Source of the DNA: an uncultured Oscillospiraceae bacterium
GTDB taxonomy: Bacteria; Bacillota; Clostridia; Oscillospirales; Oscillospiraceae
Direction: 5' to 3'
DNA: 27,738 bases
Assembly (NCBI GenBank): GCA_934589665.1
Contig: CAKTOJ010000011.1
Coordinates: 1 to 27,738 of the forward strand
Shown here: piece by piece, positions 7,662 through 14,523 of the stretch
How the letters are laid out: every line of letters begins with the position of its first letter
How positions within the stretch are numbered: position 1 is the first letter of the stretch
Notes under the pieces: generated by a model
The model's input: only the letters and a program-made list of their open reading frames with translations
What the model was told of the DNA's origin: nothing
Database searches by the model: none
Translations under genes and position numbers: made by a program

Positions 7662-7686
7662 ATAATATCGATTTCATCGATATTAT
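7662..7686. promoter_or_regulatory. 11-bp perfect palindrome, candidate LysR operator
   Basis: ATAATATCGAT (7662-7672) and ATCGATATTAT (7676-7686) are perfect inverted copies separated by TTC. A related ATATTCGAT lies at 7623-7631 near the lysR start. The palindrome covers the -10 of the lysR-side promoter and is just downstream of it, a usual arrangement for autorepression with activation of the divergent gene. Confidence 0.6.
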
Positions 7687-7710
7687 ATCAGAAAATAATC
7701 TGTTTTACAA
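7682..7710 (-). promoter_or_regulatory. candidate lysR promoter
   Basis: Read on the minus strand: TTGTAA (7705-7710), a 17-bp spacer and a perfect TATAAT (7682-7687). Its -35 overlaps the -35 of the opposite promoter, so the two may exclude each other. Confidence 0.6.
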
Positions 7711-7732
7711 GTTTTTTATGATGTGGTATAAA
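7704..7732 (+). promoter_or_regulatory. candidate promoter of the aminotransferase operon
   Basis: TTTACA (7704-7709), a 17-bp spacer and TATAAA (7727-7732). The predicted leader to the ATG at 7916 is about 175 nt, long for a bacterial 5' end. It holds an inverted repeat (7739-7779); no T-box or other riboswitch class was recognised. Confidence 0.6.
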
Positions 7733-7738
7733 ATCTAT

Positions 7739-7779
7739 AAAGTTAAAACGCAATAAGCAACGGCGATAATTTTAACTTT
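7739..7779. repeat. inverted repeat in the aminotransferase leader
   Basis: AAAGTTAAAA (7739-7748) and TTTTAACTTT (7770-7779) form a perfect 10-bp AT-rich stem with a 21-nt loop, a few bases after the predicted transcription start. It could be a 5' stability element or a regulator site. Confidence 0.4.
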
Positions 7780-7915
7780 CTTTGTGCAGCATATACAAAT
7801 GCGGGCTGCGGAACATGTACAGTCAACAAAGGAAATGCGGCAAGAAGCTGTACGGTTATGCAGTCTGAACAGAATCATCAGAAAGCACACGGATGCAGGC
7901 AAAGGAGATGGATTC

Positions 7916-9091
7916 ATGCAGTTGAGAAATCACATGGAGGAGATCCAGCTATCAAAGATCCGAGAGATCGGCGAACTGGCCAACAAAATGGCGAAGGAGG
8001 GACGCTCCGTCGTCAAGCTGCAGGTCGGCGAACCGGACTTTGATACGCCGCAGCACATCATTGATGCGGCGATTGCCTCCCTGAACAGGCGCGAAACGCA
8101 TTACGCGCACAATCGCGGAACGATGGACTGCCGCAAGGCGATCGCCGCGAAGCTCCAGCGGGACAACGGCATTGCGGCGGACCCGGAAAAGAATATTCTG
8201 GTTCTCAACGGCTGTGCGGAGGCGCTGATGTGCTCGACGCTCGGCATCCTTGATCCCGGCGAGGAAATGATTATCATTGAGCCGACCTTCATCAATTATA
8301 TTCAGCTGACCAAAATGGCCGGCTGCACGCCGGTGATCGTCCGGGCGCGCGAGGAAAACGGTTGGCTGCCGGATATTGAAGACATCCGCAAGGCTATCAC
8401 GCCGCGCACGAAGATACTGCTGCTCAACACACCGACGAACCCGACCGGCGCGGTCTATCCGAGGGAGCTGCTTGAGGACATTGCGAAGCTCGCAATCGAG
8501 CATGGGTTGATAGTTGTGTCCGATGAAGTTTATGAAAAGCTGATTTACGGCGGGGCAGAGCATGTGTCTATTGCGTCTATCCCGGGTATGGAGGATCGCA
8601 CCATCACCATCAACGGACTTTCCAAGGCCTATGCGATGACCGGCTGGCGTCTGGGCTATGTCGCCGCCGACGAGGGATTGATCCTGCCGATGCTCAAAGT
8701 GCACCAGTATTCCACCACCTGTCTGCCCGTCTTTACACAGGCCGGTGCGGTCGAGGCGCTGGACAACAGCGCGGATGATGTGGAGGCTATGCGGCAGGAG
8801 TATGAACGCCGCCGCAATGTGCTCGCCGGACTCTTGCGGGAGATCGACGGCATCACGCTTGACCACGTTCCCGACGGTACGTTTTATATGTACCCCAACA
8901 TCAGCAAGCTTGGCATCAACAGCCGTGACTTCGTTTTCGGCCTGCTGGAAAAGACCGGCGTGGCGACGACCTACGGCACGGCGTTCGACCAGCACGGCGA
9001 GGGCAATATCCGCATTTCCTTCGCCAACAGCGAGGAAAACCTGCGCGAGGGCGCAAAACGCATTGCTGCGTACGTCTCCGGACTGCGCTGA
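7916..9091 (+). CDS. class I/II PLP-dependent aminotransferase
   Basis: This 391-residue fold-type I aminotransferase has VGEPDFDTP near the N-terminus, NTPTNPTGA, SDEVYEKLIYGG, the Schiff-base lysine K237 in LSKAYAMTGWRLGY, and the C-terminal RISFANS arginine that binds the substrate carboxylate. It moves an amino group between an amino acid and a 2-oxoacid in the cytoplasm. The ATG at 7916 is selected because AAAGGAG (7901-7907) is 8 nt upstream; the frame is open further 5' but without a usable site. It is first in an operon with the symporter, dehydratase and RidA, so it probably feeds 2-oxoacids to the same catabolism. Its specificity (aspartate-like or broad) cannot be told. Confidence 0.92.
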   Translation: MQLRNHMEEIQLSKIREIGELANKMAKEGRSVVKLQVGEPDFDTPQHIIDAAIASLNRRETHYAHNRGTMDCRKAIAAKLQRDNGIAADPEKNILVLNGCAEALMCSTLGILDPGEEMIIIEPTFINYIQLTKMAGCTPVIVRAREENGWLPDIEDIRKAITPRTKILLLNTPTNPTGAVYPRELLEDIAKLAIEHGLIVVSDEVYEKLIYGGAEHVSIASIPGMEDRTITINGLSKAYAMTGWRLGYVAADEGLILPMLKVHQYSTTCLPVFTQAGAVEALDNSADDVEAMRQEYERRRNVLAGLLREIDGITLDHVPDGTFYMYPNISKLGINSRDFVFGLLEKTGVATTYGTAFDQHGEGNIRISFANSEENLREGAKRIAAYVSGLR

Positions 9092-9117
9092 CAATAAAAA
9101 GATAAAGGAGAAAACAC

Positions 9118-10377
9118 ATGAAATCACAGAAGAAAAAGCTTGGCCTGTCTGCAAAAATGCTCATCGGCATGGCACTTGGTCTGATCGTCGGCATCATTGC
9201 CGGCCCCGCCATCACCTGGATCAAGCCCTTCGGCACGGTATTTGTTAACCTGCTGAAAATGTGCATGGTTCCCGTTATCTTTATTTCCATCACGCTGGCG
9301 ATCGCACAGGTCGCCGACCTGAAGGTGTTCGGCCGCATCGGCATCAAGATCTTCGTCTGGTATTGCCTTACCTCCGCCGCGGCGGCTGTGGTCGGCATCT
9401 TCTGGGCGCTCATCATCAAGCCGGGCATCGGCTTCGCGGCTGAAACGACCGGCGCGGTTGAGAAGACCATCCCCAGCATCGTCGATTCGCTCGTCGGCAT
9501 CATCCCCACCAACATCATCAAGGCGATGGCGGACGCGAACCTCATGTCCATCATCTTCTTTGCAATCCTCTTCGGCATTGCCATCTCCCTGACGGGTGAT
9601 AAGAAAAAGCCTCTGGTCGATCTGCTTGAGTCCTCCAATGCGGCGATCCTCAAGATGATCAACATTTGCCTCCAGTACGCGCCCATCGGTGTGTTCGCTC
9701 TTATGGCCAACATGGCCGGCAGCAACGGCCTCGATGTGATCCTCCCGCTCGGCAAGTTCCTCCTCACGGAGTATGCTGCCATGTTCACCCAGATCCTCGT
9801 GGTCTATGGTGCTCTGCTTGCTATCTGCGGCAAGATCAACATTTTCCGCTTCATCAAGCGTATGCGCGCCGTCCTTATCATGGCATTCTCCACCACTTCG
9901 TCCGCTGCGACGGTTCCTCTGGAGCTTGAGCTGTGCGAGTCTCACCTCGGCGTGCCTCTGTCCATCGGCGGCTTCTCCCTGCCCCTCGGCTCCACCGTCA
10001 ATCAGGATGGTGCGGCGCTCAATATCCCCATCTGCCTGCTCTTCACCGCGCAGATCTACGGTATGCACTTCTCCGCCGGTGAGCTTATCATGGTCGTGTT
10101 CCTCGCGCTCATTATGTCCATCGGCGCAGCCGGCATCCCCGCAGGCGCTTCGATCTTCGTGCTGATGATTCTCGGCCAGTTCGGCCTTCCCACCGACGCG
10201 TTCGGCCTGATCCTTGCCAGCTACGTTCTCATCGACGTCATGCTCACCACCGTCAACATCTGCGGCGATATGGTCTGCACGACCAGCGTCTGCCGTATGG
10301 AGGGTGCCCTGAACACCGCTGTCTGGGACGATCCCAACTACGATCCTGAAGCGGCGCATGCGGCTGCCAGCAAGTAA
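9118..10377 (+). CDS. dicarboxylate/amino acid:cation symporter (DAACS/SLC1 family), predicted neutral amino acid transporter
   Basis: This 419-residue integral membrane protein has the SLC1/Glt topology of eight helices with two re-entrant hairpins: FSTTSSAATVPLELE (HP1), PLGSTVNQDGAAL (TM7), and VNICGD (TM8). By analogy to GltPh, TM8 keeps the aspartate (D373), threonine (T377), asparagine (N380) and aspartate (D384) that bind substrate amino group and sodium. The position of GltPh Arg397, which reads acidic side chains, is leucine (L376). Neutral-amino-acid SLC1 members also lack this arginine. Serine, threonine or alanine is therefore more likely than glutamate or aspartate, which fits the dehydratase next door. 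AAAGGAG precedes the ATG, 26 bp after the aminotransferase. Confidence 0.9.
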   Translation: MKSQKKKLGLSAKMLIGMALGLIVGIIAGPAITWIKPFGTVFVNLLKMCMVPVIFISITLAIAQVADLKVFGRIGIKIFVWYCLTSAAAAVVGIFWALIIKPGIGFAAETTGAVEKTIPSIVDSLVGIIPTNIIKAMADANLMSIIFFAILFGIAISLTGDKKKPLVDLLESSNAAILKMINICLQYAPIGVFALMANMAGSNGLDVILPLGKFLLTEYAAMFTQILVVYGALLAICGKINIFRFIKRMRAVLIMAFSTTSSAATVPLELELCESHLGVPLSIGGFSLPLGSTVNQDGAALNIPICLLFTAQIYGMHFSAGELIMVVFLALIMSIGAAGIPAGASIFVLMILGQFGLPTDAFGLILASYVLIDVMLTTVNICGDMVCTTSVCRMEGALNTAVWDDPNYDPEAAHAAASK

Positions 10378-10406
10378 ATAACGAAAACACACTTTTCTTC
10401 CTCACA

Positions 10407-10444
10407 CAGCTTCGCCGCACAGTTTTTACTGCGCGGCGAAGCTG
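10407..10444. repeat. strong intercistronic hairpin without a U-tract
   Basis: Arms 10407-10418 and 10433-10444 are a perfect 12-bp inverted repeat, extended by CAGT/ACTG around a TTTT loop after one A-C mismatch. No T-run follows on either strand. It probably protects or partly attenuates the mRNA, giving different levels of symporter and dehydratase, rather than fully terminating. Confidence 0.6.
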
Positions 10445-10476
10445 CAGATAGAAACAGAACATAAGGAGGTTTTCGC

Positions 10477-11436
10477 ATGTCTTTCACGATTCAGGAGATC
10501 CGGCAGGCGCGGGAGCGGATTCGCCCCTATGTGCTGGAAACGCCGCTGATCCGGCTTGAAAATCTCGACCGCTTTCTGGGCTGCCGGGTTTACATCAAAG
10601 CGGACTGCATGCAGCTCACGGGCGCTTTTAAGCTGCGCGGCGCGATGAACAGAATGCTTACGCTCACAAAGGAGGAGCTGGGTCGCGGTGTGGTTGCGGC
10701 CTCCTCCGGGAATCATGGACGCGGCTTGGCCTATGCCGCGAAAATGCTCGGTGCGAAGGCGACGATCGTCATGCCGAAAAATGCGCCGGCGCTGAAGATC
10801 AACAACATTAAGGCGCTGGATGCCGAGGTCGTTTTGTGTGAACCCTCGGAGCGCATGACTGTGGCTGAAAGCATCTGCCGCGAGCGCGGATCGGTTCTTG
10901 TTCCGCCGTTCAACGATGAGCGGATCATGGCGGGACAGGGGACGGCGGGCATGGAGCTTGTCGAGCAGGGACCGGCGTTTGCCTCGGTCATTGTCCCTGT
11001 CAGCGGCGGAGGACTCATCAGCGGTATTTCCACTGCGGTCAAAGCGCTCTCGCCGTCCACCGCCGTCTACGGCGCGGAGCCCGCGCCCCTGCCGCGCTAC
11101 AGCAAGAGTCTTGCTACGGGCGAGGCGGTCACGGTCCCCCAGCAGAGCACGGTCGCCGATGCGCTCATCGGCCAGACACCGGGCAGCAAATGCTTCCCGG
11201 TTATTCAGAGAAATGTGGACGGTGTTTATCCGGTCAGCGACGCCTATACGCTCAAGGCGATGAAGCTTCTTCTGACGGAGGGAAAGATCATGGCCGAACC
11301 GTCGGCCTGCATCGGCATTGGCGCGGTGCTTGAGGGCTCGGTCCGGGTAAAAGCGGAAGAAAATGTCTGCTTCTTTGTCTCTGGCGGTAATGTCAGCATC
11401 GAACAGCTGCAAGTTTTGGAGGAGGTCAGCTTATGA
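10477..11436 (+). CDS. PLP-dependent threonine/serine dehydratase (serine racemase-like short form)
   Basis: This 319-residue fold-type II PLP enzyme has the cofactor lysine K52 in GAFKLRGA, the SSGNHGRGLAYAA loop and the phosphate-binding glycine loop VSGGGLISG. It should convert threonine to 2-oxobutyrate and ammonia, and/or serine to pyruvate. It lacks the C-terminal ACT-like regulatory domain of biosynthetic IlvA, so it resembles catabolic TdcB or serine racemase in size. AAGGAGG precedes the ATG. The stop overlaps the ridA start (ATGA at 11433-11436), tightly linking it to removal of its reactive enamine product. It is probably degradative, supplying 2-oxoacid to the kor enzyme. Racemase or 3-hydroxyaspartate activity is possible. 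Confidence 0.9.
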   Translation: MSFTIQEIRQARERIRPYVLETPLIRLENLDRFLGCRVYIKADCMQLTGAFKLRGAMNRMLTLTKEELGRGVVAASSGNHGRGLAYAAKMLGAKATIVMPKNAPALKINNIKALDAEVVLCEPSERMTVAESICRERGSVLVPPFNDERIMAGQGTAGMELVEQGPAFASVIVPVSGGGLISGISTAVKALSPSTAVYGAEPAPLPRYSKSLATGEAVTVPQQSTVADALIGQTPGSKCFPVIQRNVDGVYPVSDAYTLKAMKLLLTEGKIMAEPSACIGIGAVLEGSVRVKAEENVCFFVSGGNVSIEQLQVLEEVSL

Positions 11437-11807
11437 AAATGATTTACAGCGGCAATAAGCCAAGCGGACACTATACCCCTGGCGTGATCAGCGGCGGCAC
11501 GCTTTATGTTTCGGGCCAGACGTCGGCTGATCCGGCCACCGGCCTTCCCCCACAAGGTGGGTTCGAGGCGGAAATGAAGATGGCGCTGTCGAAAATGGAG
11601 ACCGTTTTGAAGGCGGCGGGCTGCACGAGAGAGGATGTCGTGATGTGCCGCATCTATATCAGCTCGATCGACTATTGGTCGGCGGCAAATGCGGTGTATG
11701 CTGAATTTTTCGGCGAGCACCGTCCCGCACGCATTGTTCTTCCAGTCGGCGCGTTCAGCAAGGGGTGCAATGTGGAGCTGGAAGTGACCGCTGAGGTGCA
11801 TCCGTAA
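11433..11807 (+). CDS. ridA: RidA-family enamine/imine deaminase
   Basis: This 124-residue protein has the YjgF/RidA/UK114 layout, with VSGQTSADPATG, the M.L.kmE helix and the arginine R100 in HRPARIVLPVG, equivalent to E. coli RidA Arg105 that binds the substrate carboxylate. RidA hydrolyses 2-aminoacrylate or 2-aminocrotonate, released by threonine/serine dehydratases, to 2-oxoacids before they attack PLP enzymes. The 4-nt overlap with the dehydratase, and the PLP aminotransferase in the same operon, match that role directly. It is last in the operon before a terminator. Confidence 0.93.
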   Translation: MKMIYSGNKPSGHYTPGVISGGTLYVSGQTSADPATGLPPQGGFEAEMKMALSKMETVLKAAGCTREDVVMCRIYISSIDYWSAANAVYAEFFGEHRPARIVLPVGAFSKGCNVELEVTAEVHP

Positions 11808-11851
11808 AAAAGAGAAAAGCGCCGTCTCTCCGAAAAACGGAGGGACGGCGC
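11808..11851. terminator. terminator between ridA and the leftward Dabb operon
   Basis: A 14-bp stem (11819-11832 with 11838-11851, one T-G pair) has a five-A loop. On the minus strand it runs into TTTTCTCTTTTTT (reverse of 11806-11818), a strong U-tract for the leftward operon. On the plus strand the tail is only GTTCACTTT. Confidence 0.85.
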
Positions 11852-11858
11852 GTTCACT

Positions 11859-12146
11859 TTATTCGCCAATTTCATAGTCCGCAGCGACGCGGTCGGTGCG
11901 GATGGACTTGCACAGGGCGCTCACGGCCTTGTGGCGCGGGTCGTCCTTATACGCCTGAAGAGCGTCCATCGACGCAAATTCAGAGACGAGCACGGCATCA
12001 TAATTATCACTGCCGATGCAGCGCCTGACCTCACAGGCTTTGAGCTGGGGAATCACGCCGAAGAGAGCCTGAAGCCCGGTGAGAAAGCGCTCCTGCTCGG
12101 TTTCCGTGCCTTCACGGAACTTCCACATCACGATATGACGGATCAT
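11859..12146 (-). CDS. Dabb (stress-responsive A/B barrel) family protein
   Basis: This 95-residue single-domain protein has the Dabb pattern: an N-terminal IRHIVMWKF strand, a central helix, EVRRCIGSDNYDAVLVSEFASMDAL, and the YKDDPRHKAV segment. Dabb proteins form dimeric alpha/beta barrels; some are enzymes or heme/small-ligand binders, most are uncharacterised. Its ATG overlaps the aminotransferase stop (ATGA at 12143-12146) and it lacks a good separate ribosome binding site, so it is made by coupled translation. A role tied to the aminotransferase is an inference from this coupling. Confidence 0.85.
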   Translation of the reverse strand: MIRHIVMWKFREGTETEQERFLTGLQALFGVIPQLKACEVRRCIGSDNYDAVLVSEFASMDALQAYKDDPRHKAVSALCKSIRTDRVAADYEIGE

Positions 12147-13336
12147 TTCGCGTTATATACCTCAATGGCCTTTTTGAGAATATCCATCGAGCGCTCGATC
12201 TTCTCGCACTCGATGACATAGGCCATGCGGACCTCGTTGAGTCCCTTACCGGGCGTGGCGTACATCGGCGCTCCCGGAGCGAACATGACAGTCTCGCCGT
12301 TGTCGTTGAACTCCTCAAGCAGCCACTGCTGGAACTTGTCAGCGTTGTCCACCGGCAGCGCGGCCATCAGATAGAACGCGCCCTTGGGGCACTCAAAGAC
12401 CACGCCGGGGATCTCGCGCAGCTTGCGTACGAGGGTGTCGCGGCGCTTTTTGTATTCGTCGCGCACGGCGGCAAAATATTCCGGGCCGACGGTATAAAGA
12501 TGCGCGGAGGCGATCTGGTCGAGGGTGGAGACGCTCAGGCGGGACTGGCAGTATTTGAGCGCGTGGCCGAGCAGCTCCTTATTCTTGGTGATCAGGCAGC
12601 CGATGCGCGCGCCGCAGGCGGAGAAGCGTTTGGACACCGTGTCGATGACGACGATGTTATCCGGCGCCTTGTCGGCATAGGAGCCGAAGGACTGAAGCGG
12701 CTCGCCGCCGTAAACAAATTCGCGGTAGGCTTCGTCGCCGATGAGGAAGAGATCGTGCTTTTTGGCAAGCTCGACGAGCATCTTCATCTCATCGTCCGTC
12801 AGCACCACGCCGGTGGGATTGCCGGGGTTAGTGACCATGATGGCGCGGGTGTGCTCATTGATGAGCGGCTCGATCTTTTCGCGCTCGGCATAGTGATAGC
12901 CCTCCTCGGGACAGGTTGGGATGGGCGTGATGGACGCGCCGCAGGTGCACACCATGGTGTTGTAGTTGGGGTAGAACGGCTCGGGGATCAGAATCTCGTC
13001 CCCGTCATCAAGGATGCACTGAAGCGTGATGGAGAGCGCCTCGCTGCCGCCGGTGGTGACATAGATCTCGCTCTTATCAAAGTGCATGTCGAGCTTGTCG
13101 TAGTAATTCTGGATGGCGTCGATCAGCTCGGGGATGCCGGGCGAGGGGGCATAGGCCAGAACGGGCTGCTCAAAGCTGCGGATGGCCTCAAAAAACGCGG
13201 GAGGAGTCTGGACGTCGGGCTGGCCGATGTTGAGATGATAAACATTGATGCCGCGTGCCTTGGCCGCTACTGCATAGGGGTGGAATTTGCGCATGGGAGA
13301 CTGGCCGCACTTTTCGATCTTACTGGAAAACTTCAT
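12143..13336 (-). CDS. class I PLP-dependent aminotransferase
   Basis: This 397-residue fold-type I enzyme has LNIGQPDVQTP at the N-terminus, TTGGSEAL, TNPGNPTG (N173), GDEAYREFVYGG (D201) and the Schiff-base lysine K236 in TVSKRFSACGARIG, followed by R244. The usual MTGWR of aspartate aminotransferase-like enzymes is ACGAR, so it belongs to a different subgroup from the one at 7916. The substrate is not assignable. AGGAGG is 4 nt before the ATG. Its own promoter (13403-13431) lies in the end of the gene to its right. Confidence 0.9.
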   Translation of the reverse strand: MKFSSKIEKCGQSPMRKFHPYAVAAKARGINVYHLNIGQPDVQTPPAFFEAIRSFEQPVLAYAPSPGIPELIDAIQNYYDKLDMHFDKSEIYVTTGGSEALSITLQCILDDGDEILIPEPFYPNYNTMVCTCGASITPIPTCPEEGYHYAEREKIEPLINEHTRAIMVTNPGNPTGVVLTDDEMKMLVELAKKHDLFLIGDEAYREFVYGGEPLQSFGSYADKAPDNIVVIDTVSKRFSACGARIGCLITKNKELLGHALKYCQSRLSVSTLDQIASAHLYTVGPEYFAAVRDEYKKRRDTLVRKLREIPGVVFECPKGAFYLMAALPVDNADKFQQWLLEEFNDNGETVMFAPGAPMYATPGKGLNEVRMAYVIECEKIERSMDILKKAIEVYNAK

Positions 13337-13402
13337 CGTTCGTTCCTCCTTTGATTGGTACTTTTAAATGCAGCGTGGATAAGCAATATACATCTATCTA
13401 AA

Positions 13403-13431
13403 ATTATATGCGCCCGGATGTCAAAAAACAA
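13403..13431 (-). promoter_or_regulatory. candidate promoter of the aminotransferase-Dabb operon
   Basis: On the minus strand: TTGTTT (13426-13431), a 17-bp spacer and a perfect TATAAT (13403-13408). It overlaps the last codons of the DUF523 gene and leaves a leader of about 60 nt. Confidence 0.5.
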
Positions 13432-13892
13432 GTCGGACATACACCAAAAGAACGGCAAAGTTCCGCTAAATTTTCTGCTTCTTCGCTATAGACGCGGATG
13501 CCGTGCGTGCGCAGAAGCGCAGTTGTCACACCGTCACCGGCGGTGAGCGTGCCGGTGAAGGTGCCGTCGTAGATCTCACCGCTGCCGCAGCTGGGACTGC
13601 GCGATTTGAGCACGGCGGCAGCCGTTCCCTCACGCTGCGCAAGCTCCAGCGCCGCCTCTGCGCCGCGGCGGTACGCCTCCGTTACGTCGCGGCCGTCCTT
13701 TGCAGTGATTTGCCCGCCGCGCCGCTCGCTCGGAAGCCGCGGCGTTGGCAGTCCGCCGAGCACCTCAGGGCAGACGGGGATCAGGTCAAAGTGTCCGGCG
13801 AGGGCGCGCACGGCTTCGCTGCCCTTTTCTCTGCCATCATAGCGGCAGGGCGTGCCGAGCAGGCACGCGCTTACCAGCAGACGGGGCTTCAT
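13404..13892 (-). CDS. DUF523 family protein (TudS-like)
   Basis: This 162-residue protein has the DUF523 landmarks: SACLLGTPCRYDG (C10, C16), PVCPEVLGGLPTPR (C41), and LKSRSPSCGSG (C102). Members of this family include TudS, an iron-sulfur enzyme that removes sulfur from thiouracil, and three conserved cysteines there hold a [4Fe-4S] cluster. The visible cysteines are compatible with that, but desulfurase activity here is inferred. Its ATG overlaps the NUDIX stop (13889-13892), so the two are translationally coupled. Confidence 0.85.
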   Translation of the reverse strand: MKPRLLVSACLLGTPCRYDGREKGSEAVRALAGHFDLIPVCPEVLGGLPTPRLPSERRGGQITAKDGRDVTEAYRRGAEAALELAQREGTAAAVLKSRSPSCGSGEIYDGTFTGTLTAGDGVTTALLRTHGIRVYSEEAENLAELCRSFGVCPTCFLTSGRI

Positions 13893-14386
13893 TTCCCGAC
13901 CTCCAGCGCTTTTCCGTTAAGCTGCGCGAACACGAGCGTGTCGCCCTCGTACTTGAGCTTGAGCGAGAAAAACGGCTCATCGGAGTCGAGCAGACGCAGA
14001 AAGATCTTGTCGCCCTCCCAGAGCTTAAGCTTCAAAAGCTCACTCTTTTTGATCCACGCAAGCTCTCCCTCATCGCACTCGACCGGCGTACCGGTGAAGC
14101 CGTCGGCAGTGAACAGGTGCATGTACTCCGTCTCATAGAGGTCGGAGATAAACGTGACGATGCCGCGGTAGCGCCAGTGCGTGAGCGTCAGACCAGTTTC
14201 CTCCAGCGTTTCGCGCAGTGCGCAGTCTTCGGGCGCTTCGCCGGGCTCAAATTTGCCGCCTACGCCGATCCATTTGTCGTGGTTGAGGTCGTTCTCCTTT
14301 TTCGTGCGGTGGAGCATCAGATATTCGTCACCGCGCTCAATATAAATGAGCGTGGAATTGATGGCGCGGAAGATGTCTTTTCCCAT
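13889..14386 (-). CDS. NUDIX hydrolase (8-oxo-dGTP diphosphatase/MutT-like)
   Basis: This 165-residue protein has a complete NUDIX box at residues 44-66 (GKFEPGE, then RETLEETGL), giving the metal-binding glutamates. The LMLHRTKKENDLNHDKWIGVGG segment is typical of MTH1/MutX-type members that clean oxidised nucleotides. The ATG at 14386 is chosen because GGAGG lies 8 nt upstream on the minus strand; an upstream in-frame ATG at 14467 precedes the predicted promoter -10. The exact nucleotide substrate is not provable from sequence. Confidence 0.9.
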   Translation of the reverse strand: MGKDIFRAINSTLIYIERGDEYLMLHRTKKENDLNHDKWIGVGGKFEPGEAPEDCALRETLEETGLTLTHWRYRGIVTFISDLYETEYMHLFTADGFTGTPVECDEGELAWIKKSELLKLKLWEGDKIFLRLLDSDEPFFSLKLKYEGDTLVFAQLNGKALEVGK

Positions 14387-14420
14387 GATCTGCCTCCATG
14401 ATCGATGAAATATTTTCCAT

Positions 14421-14449
14421 AGTATAAGCGGTGAAACGAAAAAATGCAA
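14421..14449 (-). promoter_or_regulatory. candidate promoter of the NUDIX-DUF523 operon
   Basis: On the minus strand: TTGCAT (14444-14449), a 17-bp spacer and TATACT (14421-14426). Spacing is ideal, and this supports the NUDIX start at 14386. Confidence 0.65.
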
Positions 14450-14484
14450 GCGGAAACGGACAGGCAAGTTTTCGCGCCTGCGCT

Positions 14485-14492
14485 CATACGCT
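14485..14492 (+). promoter_or_regulatory. possible sigma-E-type -10 element before yqfC
   Basis: CATACGCT resembles the mother-cell sigma-E -10 (CATACAnT) with one mismatch, and lies about 30 nt before the start codon. The upstream -35-like AAGTTTT is poor. The idea rests on yqfC-yqfD being sporulation genes. Confidence 0.25.
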
Positions 14493-14523
14493 GGGATCGG
14501 ACAAACGCAGAGGAGGACATGTG

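Noticed and set aside
7733..7900. T-box or other known riboswitch in the aminotransferase leader
   Set aside because: No T-box sequence or other recognised core motif was found; only an AT-rich inverted repeat is seen.
7784..7915. In-frame N-terminal extension of the aminotransferase
   Set aside because: The added 44 residues do not resemble the family, the ATG at 7784 has no ribosome site, and AAAGGAG before 7916 is ideal.
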